Assembly (NCBI RefSeq): GCF_047777955.1
Contig: NZ_CP180537.1
Location: forward strand, 3,596,001 to 3,660,000
Length of the DNA stretch: 64,000 nucleotides
DNA from: Didemnitutus sp047777955
GTDB lineage: Bacteria > Verrucomicrobiota > Verrucomicrobiia > Opitutales > Opitutaceae
Direction of reading: 5' to 3'
Each line of letters begins with the position of its first letter. Positions within the stretch are counted from its first letter, which is position 1. The notes beneath the pieces were generated by a model. The model worked only from the letters and a program-made list of their open reading frames with translations. It had not been told where the DNA came from and searched no databases. The position numbers and the translations under genes are program-made. Positions 15,861 to 24,586 of the stretch are shown here, one piece after another.

Positions 15861-16020
15861 GAATTTTCGATTTTGGATTCTCGATTCTCGACTTCCGGAC
15901 CAATGGCCGCACCGCGCTCGACGGCGCGGTCGCTTCGCTTCCTGTAGCGCACGCGCGTCCGACACCTTTGGCCCCGCCCCCCGTGGAAATCGAAAATCGA
16001 GAATCGAGAATCGAAAATGC
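15861..16020. repeat. Small element with 36-nt terminal inverted repeats made of heptads
   Basis: The left arm at 15861-15896 is five 7-base units (gaatttt, cgatttt, ggattct, cgattct, cgacttc). The right arm at 15985-16020 is ggaaatc, gaaaatc, gagaatc, gagaatc, gaaaatg. The right arm is the reverse complement of the left at 31 of 36 positions. Between them lie about 88 bases of GC-rich sequence with a short internal hairpin. The element separates the heptose kinase from the phosphatase gene, and its right arm is translated as the N-terminus of the latter. Confidence 0.65.
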
Positions 16021-16561
16021 GCCGGCCGCAGGCCGGCGCGCCCTCTTCCTCGACCGCGACGGCACGATCATCTTCGATCGCGACTACCTCGCCGATCCCG
16101 CCGGCGTGGAGCTGATCCCCGGCGCGGCCGGCGCGCTCCGCCGCGCCCGCGCGCTCGGCTACCTGCTCTTCCTCTTCACCAACCAGTCCGGCATCGGCCG
16201 CGGCCTGCACACGATCGAGGACACCCACCGCTGCAACGCGCGCATGAACGAGCTGCTCGACCTCGGCCCCGCGCCCTTCGCCGGCATCTGCATCGCGCCC
16301 GAGGCGCCCGACCAGCCGTCGCTCTACCGCAAGCCGTCCCCGCGCTTCATCCTCGAGATGATCGCGCAGCATGCGCTCGATCCCGCGCAATGCTGGATGA
16401 TCGGCGACCGCGAGAGCGACCTCGACGCCGGCCTTGCCGCCGGCATCCGCTCCGCCGCCGTCTGCACCGGCAAATACGACGCCGCCGCGTGGGCCCCGCG
16501 CCTGCGCCCCGGCGTGCCGCTCTTCGCCGACCTCGCCGCGTTCGTCGCGACGCTGGCCTGA
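15983..16561 (+). CDS. gmhB: D,D-heptose 1,7-bisphosphate phosphatase-like HAD hydrolase
   Basis: HAD-superfamily phosphatase, about 192 residues from GTG 15983 (TTG 15968 is the other in-frame start). Motifs: nucleophile LFLDRDGTII, LFLFTNQSGIGRG, the lysine motif LYRKPSPRFILEM and WMIGDRESDLDAG. These match the histidinol-phosphatase/GmhB family, which removes the C7 phosphate of heptose bisphosphate. The zinc-binding loop of the E. coli type is reduced to a single Cys (ICIAPEAPDQPS), so this copy probably lacks zinc. The first residues (VEIENRESRIENAPAAG) are encoded by the heptad repeat arm, so no start codon independent of the repeat exists. Confidence 0.8.
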   Translation: MEIENRESRIENAPAAGRRALFLDRDGTIIFDRDYLADPAGVELIPGAAGALRRARALGYLLFLFTNQSGIGRGLHTIEDTHRCNARMNELLDLGPAPFAGICIAPEAPDQPSLYRKPSPRFILEMIAQHALDPAQCWMIGDRESDLDAGLAAGIRSAAVCTGKYDAAAWAPRLRPGVPLFADLAAFVATLA

Positions 16562-16655
16562 TTCCCCGGTTCGTTCGCCCCTGCCCTTCGTCCGCTCGTC
16601 CGGCCAGCCTTGCCACCCCGGCCGCGGCCGGCTCGCCTCCCCCACTCCGCCCGCC

Positions 16656-18080
16656 ATGAACCTGCTCCGCTCCACGCTCCTCGCGCTCGCGTTCGCCCCC
16701 GCGGCCTTCGCACAGACGAATCCGTTCGTCGATCCCTACATCGCCGTCCGCGCGCCCGTCTTCGCGCTCACCCACGCGCGCGTCGTCGACGGCCTCGGCC
16801 ACGCGCCGCTCGAGAACCAGACCCTCGTCCTCCGCGACGGCCGGATCGCCGCCCTCGGCGCCGACGGCACCGTCGCCATCCCCGCGGGCGCCGCCGTCCA
16901 GGACCTCGCCGGCAAGACCGTGCTGCCGGGCTTCGTCATGGTGCACGAGCACCTCTTCTACTCCTCGATCACGAAGGGCCCGTTCCACGTGAACGAAATG
17001 GAGTTCTCCTTCCCGCGTCTCTACCTCGCCGCCGGCGTCACTTCCGCGCGCACCACCGGCAGCATGGAGCCCTACACCGACCTGCAGGTGAAGAAGGACA
17101 TCGACGCCGGCCGCGCCCTCGGCCCCAAGCTCCACCTCACCGCGCCGTATTTCGACGGCGAGGGCACGGGCATCACGCAGCTCCACGCCGTCGCCAGCGC
17201 CGCCGCCGCCGAGCGCATGGCCAACTATTGGGCCGACGAGGGCTTCACCTCGCTGAAGATGTATCAGAACCTCCCGCTCGACATCATGGCGGCCGCGATC
17301 AAGGCCGCGCACGCCCGCGGCCTGCACGTCACCGGGCACATCGGCCGGGTCGGCTACCGCGAGGCGGCCGAGGCCGGCATCGACAACCTCGAGCACGGCT
17401 TCATGGCCATGTCCGACTTCAACGCCGGCCGCAAACCGGGCGACGCCTCCAGCCCCCTCGCCAACTACCAGGCGCTCGAAAAACTCGATCCCGCCGGGCC
17501 CGAGATCAACGCCCTCATCCGGCTGCTCGTCGACCGCCACGTCGCACTCACCTCCACGCTGGCGATCTTCGAGACCTTCACGCCCGGCCGGCGCGTCGCC
17601 AGCCAGGCCGAGCTCGACACCCTCGCGCCGCCGCTGCGCGAGAGCTACCTCACGCGTTGGGCGGCGATCCAGACGCAGAACAACCCGCTCTTCCGCGCCG
17701 CCTTCGCCCGGAACCTCCAGCTCGAGGCGCAGTTCTTCCGCGCCGGCGGCCACCTCGTCGTCGGCACCGATCCCACCGGCTACGGCGGCTGCATCGCCGG
17801 CTACGGCAACTGGCGCGCCATCGAGCTCCTCGTCGAGGCCGGCCTCACGCCCGTCGAGGCCATCCAGGTCGCGACGAGCAACGGCGCCAAGCTGCTCAAG
17901 ATCGATGCCACCGTCGGCAGCATCGAGCCCGGCAAGGCCGCCGACCTCGTGGTCGTGAACGGCGACCCGACGAAGGCGATCTCCGACCTGCGCAAGACCG
18001 AGACCGTCTTCAAGGACGGCGTCGGCTACGACACCCGCAAGATCCTCGAATCCGTCAAGGGTCTCGTCGGTATTCAGTGA
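16656..18080 (+). CDS. Secreted amidohydrolase
   Basis: 474 residues from ATG 16656, with a signal peptide (LLRSTLLALAFAPAAFAQ). Metal-dependent hydrolase of the amidohydrolase superfamily: first metal motif HEH in GFVMVHEHLFY, candidate bridging Lys in TSLKMYQNLP, His in TGHIGRVG and NLEHGFMAM, and the catalytic Asp in VVGTDPTGYGG. The N- and C-terminal strands form the usual beta-sandwich (ALTHARVVDGLGHAPLENQT; GSIEPGKAADLVVVNGDP). It probably acts on an amide, lactone or dipeptide in the periplasm; the substrate is not readable. The longer open frame upstream was rejected because it overlaps gmhB. Confidence 0.85.
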   Translation: MNLLRSTLLALAFAPAAFAQTNPFVDPYIAVRAPVFALTHARVVDGLGHAPLENQTLVLRDGRIAALGADGTVAIPAGAAVQDLAGKTVLPGFVMVHEHLFYSSITKGPFHVNEMEFSFPRLYLAAGVTSARTTGSMEPYTDLQVKKDIDAGRALGPKLHLTAPYFDGEGTGITQLHAVASAAAAERMANYWADEGFTSLKMYQNLPLDIMAAAIKAAHARGLHVTGHIGRVGYREAAEAGIDNLEHGFMAMSDFNAGRKPGDASSPLANYQALEKLDPAGPEINALIRLLVDRHVALTSTLAIFETFTPGRRVASQAELDTLAPPLRESYLTRWAAIQTQNNPLFRAAFARNLQLEAQFFRAGGHLVVGTDPTGYGGCIAGYGNWRAIELLVEAGLTPVEAIQVATSNGAKLLKIDATVGSIEPGKAADLVVVNGDPTKAISDLRKTETVFKDGVGYDTRKILESVKGLVGIQ

Positions 18081-18183
18081 CCGGACGGTGTCGGGCGGCT
18101 CCGCCCTCCGGTGCCGCCCGTCGCCGCCACACCGCGCGTCGGCCCCGCGTCTCCCGCGCACTCCGCTCCGCTCGCCGGCCCCG

Positions 18184-18212
18184 GGCAATTTTGCGTAATA
18201 CGCAAAATTGCC
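18184..18212. repeat. Perfect 29-bp palindrome upstream of mutM
   Basis: A 14-bp arm, ggcaattttgcgta, is followed by one central base and its exact reverse complement. It is markedly AT-rich within a GC-rich spacer and lies 54-82 bases before the mutM start. There is no T tail outside the palindrome, so it looks more like a protein-binding site or a dispersed palindromic repeat than a terminator. Confidence 0.6.
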
Positions 18213-18265
18213 GCCGCCGCGCCGGCCGACTTGCACGGCGCCCGGTCGCGTGTTGAGTGCAGCGC

Positions 18266-19087
18266 ATGCCGGAACTCGCTGAAGTCGAATTCTACCGCCG
18301 TCGCTGGGCCGCCGGACACGGCGCCCGCGTGCAGCGCGTGCTCGTCCACGAACGTGCGAAGGTCTTCCGCGGCACCGACGCGGCGGCGCTGGTCCGCGCG
18401 CTCGCCGGCGCGCGGCTGCTCGATTCGGAGGCGGCTGCGAAGCAGATGCTGTTTCGCTTCAGCGGCGGAGCCTGGCTGGGCGTGCACCTCGGCATGAGCG
18501 GCGAGCTGCGCGTCGAGGCGCCGGACTACGCGCCGACGAAGCACGACCACCTCGTCCTCGTCCAGCGCGAGCGCCAGCTGGTCTTCAACGACCCGCGCAT
18601 GTTCGGCGCGGTGCTCTTTCACCGCGGCCAGACCGCGCCGGCGTGGTGGACGCGCATCGCGCCGGCGATCCTGTCGCCCGCCTTCACCGTCGCGGCCGTG
18701 CGCGCCTTCCTCGTCCGCCGGCGCCGCGCGCCGATCAAGGCCGTGCTGCTGATGCAGGAGCGTTTCCCCGGCGTCGGCAACTGGATGGCCGACGAGATCC
18801 TCTGGCGCGCGCGCCTGGCGCCGTCGCGCCCCGCCGGCGCGCTCTCGCCCGCCGGGATCCGCGCCCTGCACCGCGCCTGCCGCGCCGTCTGCCGCGGCGC
18901 GCTGCGCTACAACGCCGGCGTCGGCGGCCGGATGCCGGCGGAGCTGAACGAGTTCATGCCCGCCGCGTGGCTGTTCAACCACCGCTGGGAAAAGGGCGGC
19001 GACTGCCCGCGCTGCAGCACGCCGCTGCGCCACGCCGCCGTCGGCGGACGCACGACCTGCTGGTGCCCCGCGTGCCAGCCCGCGTAG
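18266..19087 (+). CDS. mutM: Formamidopyrimidine-DNA glycosylase (Fpg/MutM family)
   Basis: Base-excision repair glycosylase/AP lyase. The ATG at 18266 gives the obligatory N-terminus MPELAEVEFYR, in which Pro2 is the Schiff-base nucleophile and Glu3 the acid; an ATG three codons earlier would abolish this. The product is 273 residues with the H2TH region (FPGVGNWMADEILWRARLAP) and a C-terminal zinc finger (CPRC ... CPAC). LGMSGELRVE and FNDPRMFGAVLF are as in the family. The specificity (8-oxoguanine versus Nei-like) is not certain. A palindrome lies upstream, and tlyA follows after 42 bases. Confidence 0.9.
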   Translation: MPELAEVEFYRRRWAAGHGARVQRVLVHERAKVFRGTDAAALVRALAGARLLDSEAAAKQMLFRFSGGAWLGVHLGMSGELRVEAPDYAPTKHDHLVLVQRERQLVFNDPRMFGAVLFHRGQTAPAWWTRIAPAILSPAFTVAAVRAFLVRRRRAPIKAVLLMQERFPGVGNWMADEILWRARLAPSRPAGALSPAGIRALHRACRAVCRGALRYNAGVGGRMPAELNEFMPAAWLFNHRWEKGGDCPRCSTPLRHAAVGGRTTCWCPACQPA

Positions 19088-19129
19088 TTCGTCGTGGACG
19101 GACGCGGGCACGCCGGTTTCGCTCTTTCC

Positions 19130-19881
19130 GTGGCCACCGGCAAACAACGCCTCGACGAACTGCTCGTGACGCGCGGACTCTGCGCGTCGCGCTCGCAGGC
19201 GAAGGCGTTGATCATGTCCGGCCGCGTGCGCCACGGCACCGAGCGGCTCGACAAACCGGGCAAGGAGTTTCCCGCCGACTTCGCGGTCACCATCGACCAG
19301 CCGCCGCGCTTCGTCAGCCGCGGCGGCGAGAAGCTGGCCGCCTACCTCGAACAATTCCCGATCGACCTCCATGGCGCGCACGTGCTCGACGTCGGCGCCT
19401 CGACCGGCGGCTTCACCGACTGCGCGCTGCAGGCCGGCGCGGCGTCGGCCACCTGCGTCGACGTCGGCACCGGCCAGCTGCACGACAAGCTCCGCCGCGA
19501 CCCGCGCGTGACGTCGCTGGAGAAGACCAACGCCCGCCACCTCGCCCCGGCGCGCTGCCGCGCGCGAGCTACGACATCCTGGTGATGGACCTGTCGTTCA
19601 TCTCGCTGAAGAGCGTGCTGCCCGCGGTCTGGCCGTTCCTGCGTCCCGGCGGCACGCTCGTCGCGCTGGTGAAGCCCCAGTTCGAGGCCGGCAAGGCCGA
19701 GGTCGACCGCGGCCAGGGCGTGATCCGCGACGACGCCGTGCGGGAGCGCGTGCTGGCCGAGGTGCGCGAGTTCGCGCTGCGCGAGCTGCCGGGCGCCTCG
19801 CGGCACGGCGAGCGGGAGTGCCCGATCCACGGCGCGGACGGCAACCGCGAGTATCTGCTCGGGCTGCGCAAGGCCGATTAA
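19130..19881 (+). CDS. tlyA: TlyA-family rRNA 2'-O-methyltransferase/hemolysin, frameshifted
   Basis: S4-domain plus FtsJ-type methyltransferase, which in mycobacteria methylates 16S and 23S rRNA. From GTG 19130: KQRLDELLVTRGLCASRSQA (S4 RNA-binding), FVSRGGEKLAAYLEQF, and the SAM motif VLDVGASTGGFTDCALQ. At about 19550-19562 one base is missing; the frame then continues as SYDILVMDLSFISLKSVLPA, LVKPQFEAGKAEVDRGQGVI and HGADGNREYLLGL. Both halves align end to end to a protein of normal length (about 250 residues), so a sequencing deletion is the simplest explanation. Confidence 0.8.
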
Positions 19882-19954
19882 GGGCGCTTACGACGCGGCG
19901 CGCGCGGAGATTGCTGTTTCCAAGCCGGCGCCACCCGCACTAGCGTGGCGGGCC

Positions 19955-20794
19955 ATGGAGCCTCTCCGACGCATCGCCTTCGTCGTCAACCCGGACCGTC
20001 CCGGCGCCGCCGAGCTCGGCGCGGAGCTGATGGCGATCACCGGCAAGGCCGCGGTGAAGCGCACCGAGCTCAACCAGGGCCGCAAGCTCCCGCGCGGCTA
20101 CTTCAAGGGCTGCGACGCGGTCTGCGTCATCGGCGGCGACGGCACCCTGCTGGGCGTCGTGCGCGCCGCGATGCGCGAGAACGTGCCGATCATCGGCGTC
20201 AACCGCGGCAGCCTCGGCTTCCTCACCACCTACTCGGCCGAGGAGGCGCGGGCGCATTTTCCGGCCCTCCTCAAGGGCGACTACCGCATCGCCCGCCGCA
20301 CCCTGCTCGACTGCCGCGCCGGCCCGGGACACCACGACATCGCGCTGAACGACGTGCTGATCAAGAACGAGGTCAACTCGCGCCTCGTGCGCCTGGAGGT
20401 CTTCGCCGACGACGAGCTCGTCACCGACTACTACTGCGACGGCATCATCTTCTCTACCCCGACCGGCTCCACCGCCTACAACCTTGCGGCCGGCGGCCCG
20501 ATCATGCACCCGGCGGCGCAGGCGATCGCGATGACGCCGATCTGCCCGCACACCCTGAGCAACCGCACCATCATCTTCCGCGACCGCGTGAAGCTGCGCA
20601 TCGTCAACCGCACCGAGGGCGCGCGCCTGCTCGTGGCCATGGACGGCCAGCGCAACTCGCTCGTCACCGGCGGCTCGATCGAGATCGCCCTGGCGCCGCG
20701 GCGCATCGCGCTGGTGCAGCCGCGCAGCTACTCGCACTTCTCGGTCATGCGCGCGAAGCTCAAGTGGAGCGGCGGGCTGGCGGAGAAAAAGTGA
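19955..20794 (+). CDS. nadK: NAD kinase
   Basis: Phosphorylates NAD to NADP in the cytoplasm. 279 residues, the standard length. The catalytic GGDGT motif is in VCVIGGDGTLLGVVRAA; NRGSLGFLT, NDVLIKN and the second block DGIIFSTPTGSTAYNLAAGG complete the active site. Follows tlyA by 73 bases on the same strand, an arrangement (tlyA-nadK) found in many bacteria. It is convergent with the EF-hand gene, and the shared spacer holds a terminator that faces the latter. Confidence 0.95.
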   Translation: MEPLRRIAFVVNPDRPGAAELGAELMAITGKAAVKRTELNQGRKLPRGYFKGCDAVCVIGGDGTLLGVVRAAMRENVPIIGVNRGSLGFLTTYSAEEARAHFPALLKGDYRIARRTLLDCRAGPGHHDIALNDVLIKNEVNSRLVRLEVFADDELVTDYYCDGIIFSTPTGSTAYNLAAGGPIMHPAAQAIAMTPICPHTLSNRTIIFRDRVKLRIVNRTEGARLLVAMDGQRNSLVTGGSIEIALAPRRIALVQPRSYSHFSVMRAKLKWSGGLAEKK

Positions 20795-20812
20795 CGCGCC
20801 GCGCGCGCGGGA

Positions 20813-20842
20813 AAACAAAAAGCCCCGGCGCGGGCCGGGGCT
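20813..20842 (-). terminator. Terminator of the EF-hand gene
   Basis: A 9-bp stem (agccccggc / gccggggct) with a gcgg loop at 20821-20842. On the minus strand it is followed by TTTTTGTTTT. It lies 30 bases beyond the EF-hand stop codon. It may also slow read-through from nadK. Confidence 0.8.
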
Positions 20843-20871
20843 GAAATCGCGGGGCACGGCGGACGCGGCGC

Positions 20872-21249
20872 TCAGTGCGGCTTCTCCGCCTTCTGCGCCT
20901 CCTTGGCGGCCTGCTTCTCGGCCTTGGCCTTCTCCTTTTCCGCCTTGGCCTTTTCCTTGTCGGCCTTCTCGGCCTCCGCCTCGGTCCGGTCGATCTTTCC
21001 GTCCTTGTTGGTGTCGTATTTCTCCAGGCGCGCCTTCTTGTCGGCTTCGCGCTTCGCGTCCTTGTCCGCCTTCATCGCGGCCAGCTCGGCGTCGTCGAGT
21101 TTGCCGTCGTTGTTGGCGTCGTATTTCTTCAGCTCGGACTTGCTTGGCGCCTTGGCCTCGGGCTTGGCGTCGGCGGCGAACGCGACGCTGCTGGTGAACG
21201 CCAGCGCGAGGGACGCGGCGGTGAGAATGCGGGGTAGTTTCGTCTTCAT
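20872..21249 (-). CDS. Exported EF-hand calcium-binding protein
   Basis: 125 residues: signal peptide (LTAASLALAFTSSVAFA), two canonical EF-hand loops (DANNDGKLDDAE and DTNKDGKIDRTE, with Asp at positions 1 and 3, Gly at 6 and Glu at 12), then a Lys/Ala/Glu-rich helix (EKAKAEKEKAKAEKQAAKEA) that should be a single charged helix or coiled coil. Likely a periplasmic or surface calcium-binding protein of the EF-hand type common in Verrucomicrobia and Planctomycetes; no enzymatic role is visible. Its terminator lies at 20813-20842. Confidence 0.8.
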   Translation of the reverse strand: MKTKLPRILTAASLALAFTSSVAFAADAKPEAKAPSKSELKKYDANNDGKLDDAELAAMKADKDAKREADKKARLEKYDTNKDGKIDRTEAEAEKADKEKAKAEKEKAKAEKQAAKEAQKAEKPH

Positions 21250-21317
21250 ACGCGGTGGAGTGTGCCGTCCGGCGCCCCGGCCCGCAAGGGGTGAACTTTA
21301 CTCCCGACGGATCATTT

Positions 21318-23875
21318 TCACGGCTTGACGACCAGCTGCGTCCGCTGCGCCGCGGTGAAGTAGCGGCGCGCGAACGCCCGCAGGTCGCCGAGCGTGACCG
21401 CATCGACGTGCGCGTCGTAATCGCGCCAGTCGTTCACCGGCTGGCCGTAGACGGCGTTGAGCGCCGCCTGCATCGCCCGAGCCGAGTTGGTCTGCAGGCC
21501 CATGCGCTTGCCGGCCTTGAGCCGCGTCTGGCAGCGGCGCAGCTCCTCGGCCGTCACGCCGCCGTCCTGCACGCGCGCGATCTCGAGGGCGAACTCCGCC
21601 AGCACCTCGCCGTGCCGCTCGGGGCTGGTGCCGGCGTAGAAGTAGAACATGCCGTCGCGCAGGCCGGTGACGCGGCTGGAGCGGACGAAATACGCGAGGC
21701 TCTTCTGCTCGCGCACGCGCTCGAAGAGGTTCGAGGACATGCCGCTGAACAATTCCTCGGCGACCTCGCCGACGTGGTAGTCGGCCGCGAGCAGGCCGGG
21801 GCCGGGGAAGGCCTGGAACACGACCGCCTGCTGGCGCGGCTGCGGCTCGACGAACTCGCCCGCGCCGGGTTGCCAGGCGGGCGCGGGCCGGACGGCGGCG
21901 CCCCGCGGCAGGCGCGCGAGGAACGCCTTCAGCTTCGGCGCGAGCCGCGCGGGGTCGAAATCGCCCGCGACGGCGAGCACGGCGTTGCCGGCGACGCAGA
22001 GCCGGGCGTGCAGGGCGCGGAGATCGGCCGGCGCGATGGCCTGGAGGCCGGCCTCGGTGCCGATGCTCTCGACGGCGAACGGGTGGGCGCCGAAGAATTT
22101 TTCCCGCAGCTTTTTCCGGCCGACGGCCACGGGGTCGTCCATCGACTCGCGCAGGCTGGCGAGGGCGCCTTCGCGCTCGATGTCGAGGCGGGCGGGCTTG
22201 AAGGCGGGCTGCAGCGCGGCGTCGGCGATCAGCCCGAGCGCGAGCGCGGCGTCGCCGGGCAGCACCTCGGCGTAGAGGCCGAAGCTGTTGTTGCCGGAGA
22301 AATCGTTGAAGGTGCCGCCGACTTCCTCGATCGCCTGGGCGACCTGCTCGGCGGAGCGCTTCCGCGTGTCCTTGGCCAGCAAGGTGGACATCAGCGCGCA
22401 GAGGCCGCGGCGGTCGGCCGGCTCGAAGAGCGGGCCGCCGGCGAAGGCGAGGCGCAGGTGGAGGTTGGGCAGGCGGCGGTTCGGCTGGAGGAGCAGGCGC
22501 GCGCCGTTGGGCAGCTTGATCTCCGTGAAGTCGAGCGAAGCGGGCGCGGGCGCGGACACTGGGGCCGGCGCCGCGGCGACCGGCTTCGGATTGGAGGAAA
22601 CGACGGTGAGCTTCTCCGGGACGAGGTAGCGCCGCAGCGCGCGCTGGAGGTCGGCCGGCGTGAGGGCGGACAGGCGCGCGAAGTAGCGGCGGGTGTAGTT
22701 GACGTCACCGACGACGACCTCGGCGGCGCCGAGGCGCGACGCCTGGCCGGCCATGGTCTTGCGCATGTTGACCTCGGCGGTGACGGCCTGGCGGACCGCC
22801 TTGGCAAGGGCGCGCTGGCTGATGCCCTTCCGGGCGACGCGCTCGATCTCGCGCCGCACGGCGGCCTCGGCGGCGGCGCGCTTGTCGGGATCGGCGAGGA
22901 ACGAGACGTAGAACAGGCCGCTGGTGCCCGGGCTCCAGGTCATGGCGTCGATCGTGTGCACCAGGCGGGCCTTTTCGCGGACGGCCTGCCAGAGGATGGA
23001 GCTGTCGCCGTTGCCGAGGACCATGGCGAGCAGGTCGAGGGCCGGCGTGTCCTCGTGCGCGAGGCCGGGGATCTGCCAGCCGAGGCCGGCGCGGGAGACC
23101 TGGACGTCCTCGTAGAGGTGCTGGTCGCGGCGCGAGAGCTGCGGGGTCTCGTCCGGCACGAGCACGGGCGCGAGGCGGCGGCGCGGGACGGCGCCGAAGT
23201 GCTGCGCGATCGCGGCGCGGGTGGCGGCGGCGTCGAAGTCGCCGACGATGACGACCACCAGGTTGTTGGGCACGTAGCGCTCGCGGTAGTAGGCGAGCAG
23301 GTCGTCGCGGGTGTTGGCGGCGAAGACGTCGCGGTGCCCGATGATCGGCTGGCGGTAGGGATGGGTGCGGTAGGCGGTCTCGAACAGCGCCTGGCCGAGC
23401 CGCTGGTCGGGGTCGTCGAGGCACATGTCGATCTCGCGCAGGATGACGTCCTTTTCCTTGGTCACCTCCTCGGCCGGCAGGGTCGAGTGCAGCGTGGCGT
23501 CGGCGAGCAGGTCGATCGCGACGGCGGTGTGCTCGGCGGGGACGTCGATGTAGTAGACGGTGCGGTCGAAGGTCGTGTAGGCGTTGATGTAGCCGCCGTG
23601 GGCCTGGACGGTGGCGGAGATCTCGCGGCCGGCGCGGCGCTCGGTGCCCTTGAAGAGCATGTGCTCGAGGTAGTGCGAGAGGCCGGCGCCGAGGTGGGCG
23701 CCCTCGTGGATGCTGCCGGTCTTGACCCAGACCTGCACGGAGGCGACGGGGGCGGCGGAGTCGCGCTTGAGCAGCACGGTGAGGCCGTTGGGCAGGACGT
23801 AGCGCTCGATGTCCTCGCGCCAGAGCGATTCAAGGAGCGCGAGGTCGCGCGAACGGGAGGCTTTTTCTGCGGCAT
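21318..23875 (-). CDS. M16 zinc protease (two-domain), frameshifted at the 5' end
   Basis: Pitrilysin/insulinase-family peptidase with active and inactive halves in one chain (about 850 residues). The inverted zinc motif HXXEH is in GLSHYLEHMLFKGTERR, and the C-terminal half starts near FTEIKLPNGARLLLQPNR. The conserved start region ESLWREDIERYVLPNGLTVL is in a frame with no ATG, GTG or TTG before GTG 23777. The ATG at 23875 (MPQKK) reaches it if one A is restored in the five-A run at 23862-23866, giving MPQKKASRSRDLALLESLW. I therefore place the start at 23875 and infer a homopolymer deletion. It probably degrades peptides in the periplasm or cytoplasm. Confidence 0.82.
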
Positions 23876-23945
23876 GAGAGTGAGGGGACGGCGGCGGAGC
23901 GACGCGGCGGGACGAACCGCCCGGCCCGGCCGGCGGGCGGGAGCG

Positions 23946-24377
23946 TCAGTTCGAGGCGCCGAGCGAAGCGCGGCGGTTGCGGCCCCGGGCGGGCACGAAC
24001 GGCTTCACGAACGCCTCCTCGAAGTCGTAGATGTCGGCGAAGTCCTCGCGGCGGTCGCTCTCGGTCTTCGAGAACACATTGTATTCGATGAGATTGAAGA
24101 CGATGTCGCCGATGTCGCGGCAGCGCGTGATGCCCCAGGTGTTGAGCACGGTCTTCGCCAGCGGGCCGAACTGGTCGAGGGCGAAGTCGCGCACGCCGCC
24201 GAGCAGCTCGGGACCGGTCACGTGCTGCGAGCGGCCGGCGCGCTCGGGGGCGCGCTTCCGGAGGTCCTTCACGGTGTGGTCGAGCGCCTGGCGGATGAAG
24301 GTGTAGGCCTTGCGGTCGAAGCGCGGGTCTTCCTTGCAGATGAGTTCGACGACTTCGCTGAATTCCAGGTCTTGCAT
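23946..24377 (-). CDS. Minf_1886-family conserved protein
   Basis: 143 residues from ATG 24377. MQDLEFSEVVELICKEDPRF, RKAYTFIRQALDHTVKDL, HVTGPELLGGVRDFALDQFG and NTWGITRCRDIGDIVFNLIE match a small family known from Verrucomicrobia and Planctomycetes (Minf_1886 type), for which no function is established. It is all-helical in appearance and cytoplasmic. Located 70 bases upstream of the M16 protease on the same strand and divergent from the Fur-family gene. It is one of the better taxonomic markers in the window. Confidence 0.8.
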   Translation of the reverse strand: MQDLEFSEVVELICKEDPRFDRKAYTFIRQALDHTVKDLRKRAPERAGRSQHVTGPELLGGVRDFALDQFGPLAKTVLNTWGITRCRDIGDIVFNLIEYNVFSKTESDRREDFADIYDFEEAFVKPFVPARGRNRRASLGASN

Positions 24378-24551
24378 CAATGAGTGGGCGGACAGCTAGC
24401 ACAGGGCCAAGCGGTTCGCAACCAGCGCCTCGCGAGGGTGGCGCGCGGTCCGGCAGGACCGGGGAACCCGCCGCGCGGCCGGCCCGTCGGGCTCAACCGG
24501 ACAGGGCGTCGACTTTTCGACGAATCGGACGGAATGCCCCTCGCCAAAGGC

Positions 24552-24563
24552 GTTAAATTTAAC
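24552..24563. promoter_or_regulatory. AT palindrome upstream of the Fur-family gene
   Basis: GTTAAATTTAAC, a perfect 12-bp palindrome, begins 35 bases before the ATG at 24587. Fur-family repressors often bind AT-rich inverted repeats near their own promoters, so autoregulation is plausible. A second hairpin-type repeat (cgtcga / tcgacg) lies at 24507-24522. Confidence 0.4.
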
Positions 24564-24586
24564 AGTGTGCGTCTGGTTATTTTGTC

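Noticed and set aside
21255..24383. 1042-residue open frame on the plus strand opposite the M16 protease
   Set aside because: Composition is Arg/Ala/Gly/Val/Glu-rich without domains, and it mirrors the codons of the real minus-strand gene; typical antisense shadow of a GC-rich genome.
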